NCBI GenBank assembly: GCA_040791665.1
Contig: JBFNNX010000023.1
Span: forward strand, 62,001 to 126,000
Reading direction: 5' to 3'
Length of the DNA: 64,000 bases
DNA from: Thiodiazotropha sp040791665
Lineage (GTDB): Bacteria > Pseudomonadota > Gammaproteobacteria > Chromatiales > Chromatiaceae
Both the position numbers and the translations under genes were made by a program. The notes under the pieces are model-generated. The model saw only the letters and a program-made list of their open reading frames with translations. It ran no database searches and was not told the origin of the DNA. Below, one piece after another: positions 1 through 8,956 of this stretch; positions within the stretch are counted from its first letter, which is position 1; each line of letters opens with the position of its first letter.

Positions 1-114
1 TGATAGAAATAATGAATCTAACATGAACAATTAATCAATGTTCATGCACGCTGATAGTGAACAAACCGCATATACATTTTCCAACTACACTATGTTTACA
101 CCCGATCACTCTAC

Positions 115-384
115 TAGGGCCTGTTAACACTAATCCAATACGCCCTGTTGTGCCTGAAAAAGCGCCAATCAAGGCGCGAGGAGAGAGGTTTGGTAATTCC
201 AAATGAGCGACGAGCAACGCCGAGTGGCGCTTTTTTCAGGCGCAACCCGAAGGGCTGGGGCTGTTTTCGCCCCCAGCGGCGTTATCATTCGCTTATGTAG
301 AATGACTACACCTCGCTCATTCTGCCTTGCTGGGCACAAAAACAGCCCCAGCAGGGTGTATTGGATTAGTGTTAACAGGCCCTA
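115..384. repeat. MITE-like element, copy 1 (family A), with terminal inverted repeats
   Basis: The two ends carry an imperfect inverted repeat of about 33 bp that begins TAGGGCCTGTTAACACTAAT. The outermost bases are TA on both sides, as expected if a TA target was duplicated in the manner of IS630/Tc1-type elements. No transposase is encoded. The right part holds a GC-rich hairpin core (about 262-360) that recurs, inverted, in the copy at 10273-10448 and, degraded, at 43914-44010. The left part holds an extra nested palindrome at 152-241. Solo ends of the same family lie at 40240, 54545 and 59222. It fills most of the gene-free stretch 1-443. Confidence 0.8.
152..241. repeat. Nested inverted repeat inside MITE copy 1
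   Basis: Left arm GCCTGAAAAAGCGCC (152-166) pairs with right arm GGCGCTTTTTTCAGGC (226-241), enclosing about 60 bp. This block is absent from the sister copy at 10273-10448, so it looks like a second small palindromic element inserted within the first. Confidence 0.65.
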
Positions 385-443
385 ATACCTCACTTAAACC
401 ATGATCTGTAGTTGCATGTTTTACCCAATCCAACGGTGAAATC

Positions 444-725
444 ATGAAAGCAATATGGAATGGCAGATTGCTAGCTGAAAGCGACAAAACCCTGATCGTA
501 GAGGGCAATCACTATTTCCCTCCGACATCACTGAACCGCAAGTATTTCAGAAACAGTGATACAACGTCATTGTGCGTCTGGAAAGGCATGGCCAACTATT
601 ACACAATCTGTGTCGACGGCGAGATCAATCAGGATGCGGCCTGGTACTACCCCTCTCCTTCAACGGCCGCAGTGGAGATAAAAGACTATGTTGCATTTTG
701 GCATGGAGTGGAGATCATCGAATGA
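444..725 (+). CDS. DUF427 domain protein
   Basis: This 93-residue protein matches the small DUF427 family over its whole length. The visible hallmarks are an N-terminal strand ending in NGRLLAES, a central Phe-Pro-Pro turn, a Cys-Val-Trp-Lys-Gly segment and the C-terminal ending YVAFWHGVEI. Members are soluble single-domain beta proteins of unknown biochemical role, often found near redox or stress genes. Here it stands alone on the plus strand just downstream of the MITE-like element and converges with the glutaredoxin gene. No catalytic assignment is justified. Confidence 0.8.
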   Translation: MKAIWNGRLLAESDKTLIVEGNHYFPPTSLNRKYFRNSDTTSLCVWKGMANYYTICVDGEINQDAAWYYPSPSTAAVEIKDYVAFWHGVEIIE

Positions 726-806
726 GCGACTGCTACCGCGGAGTCGATTGCAAATACCGCCATCAGAGTGATAACGTTTTGTGTTTCATTGTTTACTCCC
801 GGTATA

Positions 807-1076
807 TCAGGATTTCCCGGTGCGCGTCTGTAACAGCTGCTCCAACCGACCGTTACTGTCCAGCGAACGCAGGTCGTCATAACCACCGATCGCCTGATTG
901 CCGATCACAATCTGCGGGAAGGTCCGACCGCCGGTGCGCTCTACCATCTCTGTGAGGGTACTGGGATCATCAGTGACATCCAGCTCTTCAAAATCGATAC
1001 GTCGTGACTCCAGTAAAGCCTTTGCATGGCTGCAATAGGGGCATAATGGCTTGGTATAAATCGCTACATCAGGCAT
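807..1076 (-). CDS. grxC: Glutaredoxin 3
   Basis: This 89-residue dithiol glutaredoxin reduces disulfides and glutathione-mixed disulfides in the cytoplasm, using glutathione as electron donor. The CPYC active site is at residues 12-15, followed by the TFPQ cis-proline segment near residue 54 and the GGYDDL glutathione-binding turn. Length and motif order match the GrxC family. It is transcribed away from the AraC-family gene next door, with about 115 bp between their starts. Confidence 0.93.
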   Translation of the reverse strand: MPDVAIYTKPLCPYCSHAKALLESRRIDFEELDVTDDPSTLTEMVERTGGRTFPQIVIGNQAIGGYDDLRSLDSNGRLEQLLQTRTGKS

Positions 1077-1193
1077 TTTCTCTCTCCGTTGTTATTCAAG
1101 ATGTAGGCCATTATTAAGCACAAATAAAATACTATCTATGCCATTTCGTACAATATTTATGTCTAATCGTCTTTTTATTCTATACTTGTAAAC

Positions 1194-2108
1194 ATGGATC
1201 TACTGAGTGAAATACTGCGGTCACTGCACCTCAGAGCGAGTGTATTTCTACATGCCTGTTTTCGTGGAGACTGGGCGGTTGACACCTCAGGGCAACGCCG
1301 TGCAACCTTCCATCTGGTTGCCAACGGGGGTTGCTGGCTGCACATGCCCGATAGAGAGGAGCCGATTGCGCTTGCCGGTGACGACCTGATCGTCTTTCCA
1401 CACGATGCCCAGCATACGATCAGCAACTGTCAATACCCCGTTGCCGACGACTTTCCCCGCAATCAGTTGCCTGATGATTCAGCTACAGGTCCCGGTGTCA
1501 CATTGATTTGTGGCTATTTCGACTTCGACCGGGATAGTTGGAATCCACTCATCGACGCGCTGCCGGCTGTCATGATCATCCGTAATGACGGAACCACCGC
1601 CGTTCCCTTCTCCCATTCATTGAGGCAGCTGTTGATTCATGAGATCGAGACCGTACAGCTAGGCGGCACGCTGGTGATCGATAAACTGTCGGAGGTCATG
1701 TTTATCAATACGATAAGGCATCACTTGAAAAACAACAGTGAGGCAGGGTTCGTCGCTGCACTGGCTGACGAGAAGATAGGCAAGGCATTGAGCAAGATTC
1801 ACGAAACGCCTTCCTATAACTGGAGCGTCGAACGCCTGGCGCAGGTTGCCGGTATGTCGCGTTCGGCATTCTCCGGACGTTTCTGTCAACTCGTCGGTCT
1901 GTCGCCAATGCACTACCTGAGCCGCTGGCGCATGACCAAGGCTCACCACCTCTTCCAGAACGGAAATCACTCTGTGTCTCGAGTTGCGGAACTCTCCGGT
2001 TACCAGTCGGAAGCCGCATTTTCAAAGGCGTTCAAAAGACAGTATGGATATGGTCCGGGAGCGGCGAGGAAAAAAAGCCTGCTTACTCAAACCAAGACCG
2101 GTTCATAA
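1194..2108 (+). CDS. AraC-family transcriptional regulator with cupin sensor domain
   Basis: This 304-residue protein has a two-domain layout. Residues about 5-180 resemble the cupin-type AraC ligand-binding domain, with a GGCWLHM strand and an FPHDAQH segment typical of the jelly-roll. Residues about 195-295 form the AraC double helix-turn-helix, with MSRSAFSGRF in the first recognition unit and VAELSGYQSEAAFSKAFKR in the second. Regulators of this type usually control a nearby dehydrogenase or oxidoreductase gene. None is adjacent here, so the target is unknown. No clear ribosome binding site precedes the start. The 3' end overlaps the convergent DUF302 gene by 6 bp. Confidence 0.88.
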   Translation: MDLLSEILRSLHLRASVFLHACFRGDWAVDTSGQRRATFHLVANGGCWLHMPDREEPIALAGDDLIVFPHDAQHTISNCQYPVADDFPRNQLPDDSATGPGVTLICGYFDFDRDSWNPLIDALPAVMIIRNDGTTAVPFSHSLRQLLIHEIETVQLGGTLVIDKLSEVMFINTIRHHLKNNSEAGFVAALADEKIGKALSKIHETPSYNWSVERLAQVAGMSRSAFSGRFCQLVGLSPMHYLSRWRMTKAHHLFQNGNHSVSRVAELSGYQSEAAFSKAFKRQYGYGPGAARKKSLLTQTKTGS

Positions 2109-2489
2109 TGCATCGCGCACTCGCTCCAAGCGCCCTTTTACATCCCTTGCCATCTCCGCGATATTCGCCTCATCCACCAGTTGCAACACGGCAACCGGGT
2201 CCATGAAGGCAACGGTAATACCGCTATCCTCCTCCTGACGAATCACGACATTGCAAGGCAGCAACAGGCCGATATCCGGTTCACTATCGATGGCCCGATT
2301 CGCCAAGCTTGGATTGCATGCGCCCAATATCTTATAAGGACGTTTGTCGATACCCAGCTTTGCTTTCATCGTCGCCTGGACATCGATCTCCGTCAGCACG
2401 CCGAATCCTTCATTTTTCAGAGCCTCCACAACCCGGGCTTCAACCCGCTCCAGATCACCTTCAACACTGGTTTTTTTAAAACTATACAT
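2103..2489 (-). CDS. DUF302 domain protein
   Basis: This 128-residue protein belongs to the DUF302 family. It has the early variable segment with a GFGVLTEIDVQ strand, then KILGACNP and LLPCNVVI, the two Cys-containing strands typical of the family. There is no signal peptide, so a cytoplasmic location is likely. The function of DUF302 proteins is not settled; many lie in sulfur-oxidiser and redox gene neighbourhoods. The gene converges on the AraC-family gene. The roughly 285 bp upstream of its start hold no other gene. Confidence 0.85.
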   Translation of the reverse strand: MYSFKKTSVEGDLERVEARVVEALKNEGFGVLTEIDVQATMKAKLGIDKRPYKILGACNPSLANRAIDSEPDIGLLLPCNVVIRQEEDSGITVAFMDPVAVLQLVDEANIAEMARDVKGRLERVRDAL

Positions 2490-2775
2490 AGAGCACCTCT
2501 CATAGATATATGCCTAGACACTTTCATACCGACAGACAATGCAGCGCAAACAACCCGAGGATAGCACTGATAAACGCCAAGGATGCCCCATGAGAAATAT
2601 GTATTACCACCTGTGGTTGGAACGATTGGCAGGCCTGGTCGATATCTACAGGCAACGTCGGTCCGCATCCGGCAGGCATGGCCGTGGCGGAATAGAATGA
2701 AGAAATAGAGCCTCGGGCCTGGTGCCGACAACTGGGATTGACTACACTTGATAGAGATATATTGGGGATACTACA

Positions 2776-3093
2776 GTGACTTTCGGATCCGTTCGCTATA
2801 TGAAAAACCTGGCATGGAGCCTATTTCTGACGCTCCTTTTCACAGGGCCCCTCCTGGCCAATAAGTTTGAGACCATCGGTGGCGGCGTCTCGGGCTCGAC
2901 CCGGGTCAAGATCGAATACCTGCAGGTTATCGCCTATGCTGCAGGCGGAATCTTTCTGATCGCCGGCATCCTGGCGATTGTGATGCACAATAGCAATGCA
3001 CAAACATTGAACTATACGATGTGGAAACCCTCCGCCGCGATATTCTTTCTGTTGAGTATCGGTGCATTCGCGGCAGCCGTTTTCATGAAATAG
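2776..3093 (+). CDS. Small membrane protein, unknown function
   Basis: The gene encodes 105 residues. The N-terminus looks like a signal peptide (hydrophobic LFLTLLFTGPLLA), followed by a glycine-rich stretch and two membrane segments at about 52-72 and 83-103. No family was recognised. The GTG start at 2776 is chosen because GGGGA lies 7 bp upstream. An in-frame ATG at 2800 is possible but has no good ribosome binding site. It converges with the GlcG-like gene, leaving only 3 bp between them. Confidence 0.55.
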   Translation: MTFGSVRYMKNLAWSLFLTLLFTGPLLANKFETIGGGVSGSTRVKIEYLQVIAYAAGGIFLIAGILAIVMHNSNAQTLNYTMWKPSAAIFFLLSIGAFAAAVFMK

Positions 3094-3096
3094 GGC

Positions 3097-3594
3097 TTAG
3101 TCGGCGAATTCCAAGCGATCTTGCACCTTGTCTATCGCCGCTTTAGCGCACTTTTCGTCCCTGTCTCCACCCGCTGCACCACTTACGCCTATCGCCCCCA
3201 GCCGGTAGCCGCCCGCGGTGATCGGCAATCCGCCCTGCAACACTAATATGCCCGCCACATGATTCATCTCTTGTTGGATATCACGCCGGTTGTCCCTGAA
3301 CTCACCGGATGAAATCCCGGACAGGATTGCGGCATTCGCCTTCTCGCGGGCAATCTGGATAGTAAATCTGCTGGCATGGGCATCTCGCATCAAAGCCGTT
3401 TCGGCGCCATCACCATCTACCACTACAGCCGTTACCTGATACCCCTCCTGCCTGCACGCCTCTACTGCATGCTTGACCATCTCCAGGGCAAGCTCAGGAC
3501 CGATACGCTTATGCGTAACAATATCCCCCGCTTGCAGAGGCAAGATCAATGCACTGACCAATATGCTGATAATCCTAGGGATTGGAATGATCAT
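3097..3594 (-). CDS. Exported GlcG/HbpS-family protein
   Basis: This 165-residue protein has an N-terminal signal peptide (residues about 1-22) and then the whole GlcG/HbpS fold. The conserved elements are VTAVVVDGDG, the Ala-rich helix with REKANAA, GGLPITAGGYRLGAIGVSGA and a final GGDRDEKCAKAAID helix. Family members bind haem or small cofactors, and GlcG itself is of uncertain function. Export suggests a periplasmic small-molecule-binding role. The gene follows the PilZ gene on the same strand with a 17 bp gap, so the two may be co-transcribed. Confidence 0.85.
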   Translation of the reverse strand: MIIPIPRIISILVSALILPLQAGDIVTHKRIGPELALEMVKHAVEACRQEGYQVTAVVVDGDGAETALMRDAHASRFTIQIAREKANAAILSGISSGEFRDNRRDIQQEMNHVAGILVLQGGLPITAGGYRLGAIGVSGAAGGDRDEKCAKAAIDKVQDRLEFAD

Positions 3595-3611
3595 CCGAGG
3601 ACTGGACCGTC

Positions 3612-4019
3612 TTATGTGGGGAAATCGTCGGCATATTTATCGATCCATTCCAATGCTGCCTCTTCGCCGGTGAGATCGCGCCCCTGTGACTGCTTTACAC
3701 TTTGCTTATAGTGTTCGATATAACAGAGCTGCTCCACCATGCGCACCGCATATGCCGTCTCCTCCTCAGAGAATTTGACGCCGATAAGATAATTATCCTG
3801 TTCCTTGTGGCACCATACCACGATACCCGTGGCATGAAACTGGGGCGGTGTAATGGGGATGGCGATGTGGATTTCGGTGCCGGCATCTATCTCAATATCG
3901 GACACGAAACAGAGCCCGCCTTCGCTGTAGTTCGTCAAGGTTTCACGATTGGTGGTGGCCTGTCCACCAATCTGGAAATCTATCGGAACATCAGTCGGGT
4001 GTCGGATGTATAGACGCAT
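3612..4019 (-). CDS. PilZ domain protein, likely c-di-GMP receptor
   Basis: This 135-residue protein is a single PilZ domain. The RxxxR motif is present at the very N-terminus (R2 and R6), and the second motif appears as NYSEGG near residue 30, so the c-di-GMP-binding residues look intact. The rest is a beta barrel ending in an amphipathic C-terminal helix with EEAALEWIDK. It lies among several genes for c-di-GMP turnover in the first 22 kb. Which process it controls cannot be read from the sequence. Confidence 0.88.
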   Translation of the reverse strand: MRLYIRHPTDVPIDFQIGGQATTNRETLTNYSEGGLCFVSDIEIDAGTEIHIAIPITPPQFHATGIVVWCHKEQDNYLIGVKFSEEETAYAVRMVEQLCYIEHYKQSVKQSQGRDLTGEEAALEWIDKYADDFPT

Positions 4020-4292
4020 CTCTATTTTTTTCTCACCACAATCCTGAACAACGGCAAATCATGAAAACACGATTAGCAGATACAACTCCTGCTATCATAA
4101 TCTTGGTTATAACAAAAGCAAAGGATACGGATTTTTGCAAGTTGAGATGAGATACACGATGCCTACGTACAGTCGTTTCTCAGATCCACGTTCGTATTTA
4201 AGCGAAGTATATACTGTCAATCCCGATTGACATGCCTGTATCACCGATTAGCCGGGTTGCACGATATCCTCCATGACCACAGAATCTGAACC

Positions 4293-5438
4293 ATGAAGAG
4301 AATGACTTTACATGACATGCTAAGCCGTCTGATCAGCGCCGCTTCAGTCAGCAGCGTCAACTCCGCCTGGGATATGAGCAATCGGGAGGTCATCGAGCAT
4401 CTCGAGAGCTGGTTCGATGCTTTGGGTTTCAGGACCGAAATACTATCTATTCCCGGTCATCCCGATAAATTCAATCTCATAGCCGGCGCCGGTCAGGGGA
4501 ATGAGGGTTTGGTGCTTTCGGGACATACCGATACCGTTCCCTTTGATGAAGCGAAATGGCACAGCGATCCACTGAAACTGCAGGAAAGGGATGGGCGTTT
4601 CTACGGCATGGGAAGCGCAGACATGAAGGGATTCTTCGCCGTGATAATCGAAGCGATTCGGGATTTGCCACTGCAGCAACTGAAGCAGCCTCTGGTCATC
4701 ATCGCTACCGCGGATGAAGAGAGTACGATGTGTGGCGCAAAGTCGCTCACCGGTCTGCATCGCCGGCTGGGACGTCATGCGATCATAGGCGAGCCTACCG
4801 ACATGAAGCCGGTACGAATGCACAAAGGCATCTCCATGGAGTCGATTAGGATCAACGGCCGGTCGGGGCACTCGAGCGATCCCTCCCTCGGGGCAAATGC
4901 CCTGGACGCTATGTATCAGGTCCTTGACGAAGTCATCCGATGGCGAAGCGAACTGCAGCAGCGTCATCATAACCAGGCCTTCAAGGTCGCGTTTCCGACG
5001 CTCAACCTGGGGCATATCCATGGAGGTGACAATCCAAACCGGATCTGCGGTGAGTGCGAACTGCAGTTCGATCTTCGTCCATTGCCCGGGATGTCCCTGG
5101 ATAATCTGCGTGGCGAACTGAGAGAGAGGCTGAGCGCGCGTCTGCTTGAGTCTGGCTTGAGCTGGGAACTGACGCCGGTTTTCGACGGCATCCCGGCAAT
5201 GGAGACACCGCGGGAGGCGGCAATTGTCCAAGCGGTGGAACAGCTCACCGGCACCGGGTCCGAGGCGGTTGCCTTCGCTACCGAAGGCCCCTATCTCAAC
5301 AGCATGGGAATGCAGACCGTAATCTGTGGCCCCGGCAGCATCGATCAGGCCCACCAGCCGGACGAATACCTGCCACTAAAACATATCCAACCCGCAATCA
5401 ACCTGATACAGTCTCTGATCAGGCAATTCTGTTTATAG
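4293..5438 (+). CDS. argE: Acetylornithine deacetylase (arginine biosynthesis)
   Basis: ArgE hydrolyses N-acetylornithine to ornithine and acetate in the cytoplasm. The 381 residues match the M20 metallopeptidase family. Metal and catalytic residues are visible: SGHTD with H78 and D80, GSADMKG with D110, and DEES with E142/E143, then the dimerisation lid and a C-terminal GPGSIDQAHQPDE metal-binding segment. Only 17 bp separate it from argA, so the two probably form one transcription unit. Together they install and remove the acetyl group of the linear arginine pathway. Confidence 0.93.
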   Translation: MKRMTLHDMLSRLISAASVSSVNSAWDMSNREVIEHLESWFDALGFRTEILSIPGHPDKFNLIAGAGQGNEGLVLSGHTDTVPFDEAKWHSDPLKLQERDGRFYGMGSADMKGFFAVIIEAIRDLPLQQLKQPLVIIATADEESTMCGAKSLTGLHRRLGRHAIIGEPTDMKPVRMHKGISMESIRINGRSGHSSDPSLGANALDAMYQVLDEVIRWRSELQQRHHNQAFKVAFPTLNLGHIHGGDNPNRICGECELQFDLRPLPGMSLDNLRGELRERLSARLLESGLSWELTPVFDGIPAMETPREAAIVQAVEQLTGTGSEAVAFATEGPYLNSMGMQTVICGPGSIDQAHQPDEYLPLKHIQPAINLIQSLIRQFCL

Positions 5439-5455
5439 ACAATGGGTTAAACTGT

Positions 5456-6784
5456 ATGACAAAACCCACGAACAATTCTCCAGACAGCTTCGTCGACTGG
5501 TTTCGGGGCTCATCCCCTTATATCCATGCCCATCGAGGCCGTACCTTCATCATCTCCTTCGGGGGCGAGGCGGTTGTGGATGCCAGTTTTGCCAACCTGG
5601 TACACGACATCGCTCTTTTGCATGGTCTGGGAATACGCCTCGTATTGGTCCACGGCGCACGCCCTCAAATCGAGGAGCGACTCAAGACCCGGGGGGTAAA
5701 AACAGAATTTGTCGAAGGCCTGCGTGTCACCGACGACGCTGCATTGACTTGCGTAAAAGAGGCTGCCGGATCGGTACGGGTCGAGATTGAGGCCCTGTTG
5801 TCGATGGGATTGGCGAACTCACCCATGGCGGGTGTGCGTATCCGTGCCGCCTCGGGTAACTTTGTCACGGCAAAACCGATCGGCGTCAGGAACGGCACCG
5901 ACTATTGTCACACCGGTGAAGTCCGTCGTGTCGATGCAATAGGATTGGAACAACGGCTGCAGGCAGGCGCCATAGCCATTGTACCGCCACTGGGTTATTC
6001 ACCGACTGGGGAGGTATTCAATCTCAGCGCCGCCGATGTCGCCGCATCGGTCGCGGTTGCATTGGGTGCGGAAAAACTGATCTCTCTTGTCGAAGCCAAG
6101 GGGGTGACTGACTCGCGCAACAAACTGATCACGAACATTGTTCCGAAACAGGTTGACGCATTGCTGCAACGGCGCAAAAAAATAACGGATGATCTCAGAC
6201 AGCACTACAAAGCAGCTGTCGACGCATGCCGCAGCGGCGTCAAACGCATTCATATCATCGACCGCAGGCAAGACGGAGCCCTACTGAAGGAGCTATTCAC
6301 CCGGGACGGTATCGGTACGCTTATCACTGCCGAGCCCTATGAAGAGACCCGCACCGCACGTATCGATGACGTGGGCGGCCTGCTGGAACTGATCGAACCA
6401 CTGGAGAATGCAGGCGTTCTGGTTCGCCGTTCCCGCGAGTTGCTGGAGACAGAGATCGACGGTTTCACCCTCATGGAGAGGGATGGCATGGTGATAGCCT
6501 GTGCCGCACTCTATCCCTATCCCAAGGAATCGATGGCCGAACTGGCCTGTGTGGTGGTACACCCCGATTACCGCGGCAGCGACCGGGGTGACCGGCTGTT
6601 GGCACATATGGAGAGGAAAGCACAGCAGCATGGAATCGATAAGCTGTTTATATTGACCACTCAAACCGCTCACTGGTTTAGGGAGCGGGGTTTTATACAG
6701 GTCGATCTGCGTGACCTGCCAATGCGCAAACAGGCACTCTACAACTACCGCCGTAACGCGAAAGTCTTCATAAAGAAGATCTGA
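5456..6784 (+). CDS. argA: N-acetylglutamate synthase (first step of arginine synthesis)
   Basis: This 442-residue enzyme transfers acetyl from acetyl-CoA to glutamate. Residues about 25-270 form the amino-acid-kinase-like domain, with LVLVHGARPQI near the front, which senses arginine in classical ArgA. Residues about 295-442 form the GNAT acetyltransferase domain, with the VVHPDYRGSDRGDRLL acetyl-CoA loop. Size and order match E. coli-type ArgA. It is the second gene of the argE-argA pair and is followed by a terminator-like hairpin at 6805. Confidence 0.95.
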   Translation: MTKPTNNSPDSFVDWFRGSSPYIHAHRGRTFIISFGGEAVVDASFANLVHDIALLHGLGIRLVLVHGARPQIEERLKTRGVKTEFVEGLRVTDDAALTCVKEAAGSVRVEIEALLSMGLANSPMAGVRIRAASGNFVTAKPIGVRNGTDYCHTGEVRRVDAIGLEQRLQAGAIAIVPPLGYSPTGEVFNLSAADVAASVAVALGAEKLISLVEAKGVTDSRNKLITNIVPKQVDALLQRRKKITDDLRQHYKAAVDACRSGVKRIHIIDRRQDGALLKELFTRDGIGTLITAEPYEETRTARIDDVGGLLELIEPLENAGVLVRRSRELLETEIDGFTLMERDGMVIACAALYPYPKESMAELACVVVHPDYRGSDRGDRLLAHMERKAQQHGIDKLFILTTQTAHWFRERGFIQVDLRDLPMRKQALYNYRRNAKVFIKKI

Positions 6785-6804
6785 TCCTGCCATTCGCAGG
6801 GAGT

Positions 6805-6828
6805 CCATCCCGGGAAAACCCGGGATGG
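6805..6828 (+). terminator. Hairpin after argA
   Basis: A perfect 10 bp stem (CCATCCCGGG / CCCGGGATGG) closes on an AAAA loop 20 bp past the argA stop. No T-run follows directly, so it may act as an RNA-stabilising or weak terminator hairpin. Confidence 0.55.
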
Positions 6829-6917
6829 CCCCATTTCCCCACTAAAATACTCTATTATATTGACGGATCTACTGCTATTAATAGTTTCGAGATCTGAAAA
6901 CAGATGAGGAGACAACC

Positions 6918-7064
6918 ATGACAGAGGCAGTGGCGGACCTCCGGCGCCTATCCGGCTATACCCTGCTGTTAATGGGCTTTATGTTGTTAATCATCAATCA
7001 CGTGAGTATCGTTTTGGGAAACCCCTGGCTTATACCGGAGTTCCTGAAACTGACCGGACAATGA
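6918..7064 (+). CDS. 48-residue single-span membrane protein, unknown function
   Basis: A short open frame encodes 48 residues starting MTEAVADLRRLSGYTLLLMG. It has a strong ribosome binding site (GAGGAG, 7 bp upstream of ATG). One hydrophobic stretch at about residues 14-35 suggests a single membrane span, followed by a short tail ending in KLTGQ. It sits between the argA hairpin and a decayed PAS-GGDEF-EAL gene. No family was recognised. The good start region supports translation, but the small size keeps confidence moderate. Confidence 0.5.
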   Translation: MTEAVADLRRLSGYTLLLMGFMLLIINHVSIVLGNPWLIPEFLKLTGQ

Positions 7065-7269
7065 GCTTCCCGTCTGGCATATCGTTACACAGCCACCCGG
7101 ATGACTGGTATATCAACATGCTGTTTAACCTGTTTGTCAGGCTTGCCGGGCAGCCCTTCATAACCACTTTCAGTCAATACTCTCACCCAACTGCCGCTAT
7201 ATAGGAGGCAATTTCTGTTTGACGTAGATACGCCGGATTCTCGGCAAACCGTAAATTGCACGATTATCA

Positions 7270-8906
7270 GATCTCAATGCCACCATTTTGGATGTCAACA
7301 AGGCATTTGAAAAGATAACCGGATACTCCCGCAATGAAGTGATTGGACGATCACCAAAAATATTGAAATCAGGTAAACATGACACAGATTTCTACCGTGG
7401 CATGTGGCAGTCGCTGATGGAACACGGACACTGGCGCGGGGAAATTTGGAATCGACGGAAAAACGGCGCACTCTATCCCGAGTGGCTGAATATAAGCACT
7501 ACATATAGCAACAACAGGAGCCCGGAATATTATGTCGCAGTATTTTCGGATATAACTTCGATAAAACGGTCAGAACGGGAGCTGAATCATATGGCCCATC
7601 ATGATCCCTTGACCGACTTGCCGAATCGCTTACTCTTTAACTCACAACTTGAAACAGCGATCATACATGCAAAAATAAGCAATACCGTATTCGCTGTACT
7701 CTTTATTGACCTGGATCGTTTTAAAAACATCAATGACAGTCTTGAGCATAAGGCTGGCGATGACCTGTTGCAGCAGATAGCCGAGCGAATTCGCGAGACA
7801 ATCAGGCTGGACGACACAGTTGCCAGAATCAGCGGTGATCAGTTTGTCGTGATACTCGAAAACATCAAGAATGTCGAAAACACAGCCATGACTGTTGATA
7901 AGATCATGAACCTGTTTCGAAAACTATTTTTACTGGAACAGCATGAAGTCCATATCACTGAGAGTATCGGCATAAGCATCTACCCCGATAATGGTGACAG
8001 TGTTGCAGACCTGCTGCGAAATGCGAACACCGCCATGTATCGGTCAAAAAAAGATGGAAGAAATACCTATCAATTCTTTACCCATGAGATGACCAGTAAC
8101 AGCCTGGAACGAATTATCATCGAAAAATGCGCTGGGAATGGCACTTAGCAGAAATGAGTTCAATATCATCTATCAACCTCAAATTGAATTGGAAAACAAT
8201 AACACAACTGGCGTTGAAGCACTGATCAGATGGCACCATCCCGACCTTGGCAAAATTCCCCCCTCGATTTTCATACCCATGGCTGAAGAGAACGGTTTAA
8301 TACATAAGATAGGTGACTGGGTGATAAGAACTGCATGTAGCCAGAAAAAAATAGCCTGACAGAGGACTCGACTGCGGACGTATCGCCGTCAATGTCGCCC
8401 GTCGTCAGCTTCAACACAGCGACTTTCCCGAGAGAGTCGGCTCTATTCTTCAAGAACCCGGCCTACCGGCGGAAAAACTGGAGTTGGAAATTACGGAAAA
8501 CTACATAATGCACAATACACAACAAGCTATTCAGCAGCTTGAAACATGACGCAGACTTGGATTGAACATCGCCATCGACGACTTTGGTACCAAATACTCA
8601 TCGATGAGTTACCTACAACTGCCACCTATACAAAAACCAAAAATCGATCAATCCTTCATTAGGGATATCCCTGCAAATTCAGACGATATGGCGATATCCG
8701 AAGCTGTCATTGCACTTGCCAGTGCGCTTAATCTGCATGTCATAGCTGAAAGCGTGGAAACAGAACAACAAGCTGACTTTTTAAAGCAGAAGGGATGCCA
8801 GGCTGCGCAGGATTATCTCTTTTGCAAACCTGTCTCCGCTGATGAGATGGAAGATTGGTTAAAAAATAATAAAGTCTTAGACATATCCGCAAGCGTTACA
8901 GACTGA
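7270..8906 (+). pseudogene. Decayed PAS-GGDEF-EAL c-di-GMP enzyme
   Basis: The segment encodes, in order, a PAS domain (opening ATILDVNKAFEKITGY), a GGDEF domain and an EAL domain (VEALIRWHHP), but no single frame spans it. An in-frame TAA lies just upstream at 7252-7254. The frame shifts in an A-run near 8123-8127 and again near 8355, and a TGA stop at 8547-8549 interrupts the EAL part. The GGDEF signature is already degenerate (SGDQF). Longest intact pieces are 7288-8148, 8138-8359 and 8562-8906. The sensory N-terminus appears to be missing. This is most likely a dead gene. Confidence 0.85.
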
Positions 8907-8956
8907 CACCGGTTATCCATACTGAGGATATCGGCGACAGCAGCGATCACAACAGC

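Noticed and set aside
115..384. CRISPR-like or tandem repeats
   Set aside because: The repeats are inverted and dispersed singly, with no regular repeat-spacer spacing.
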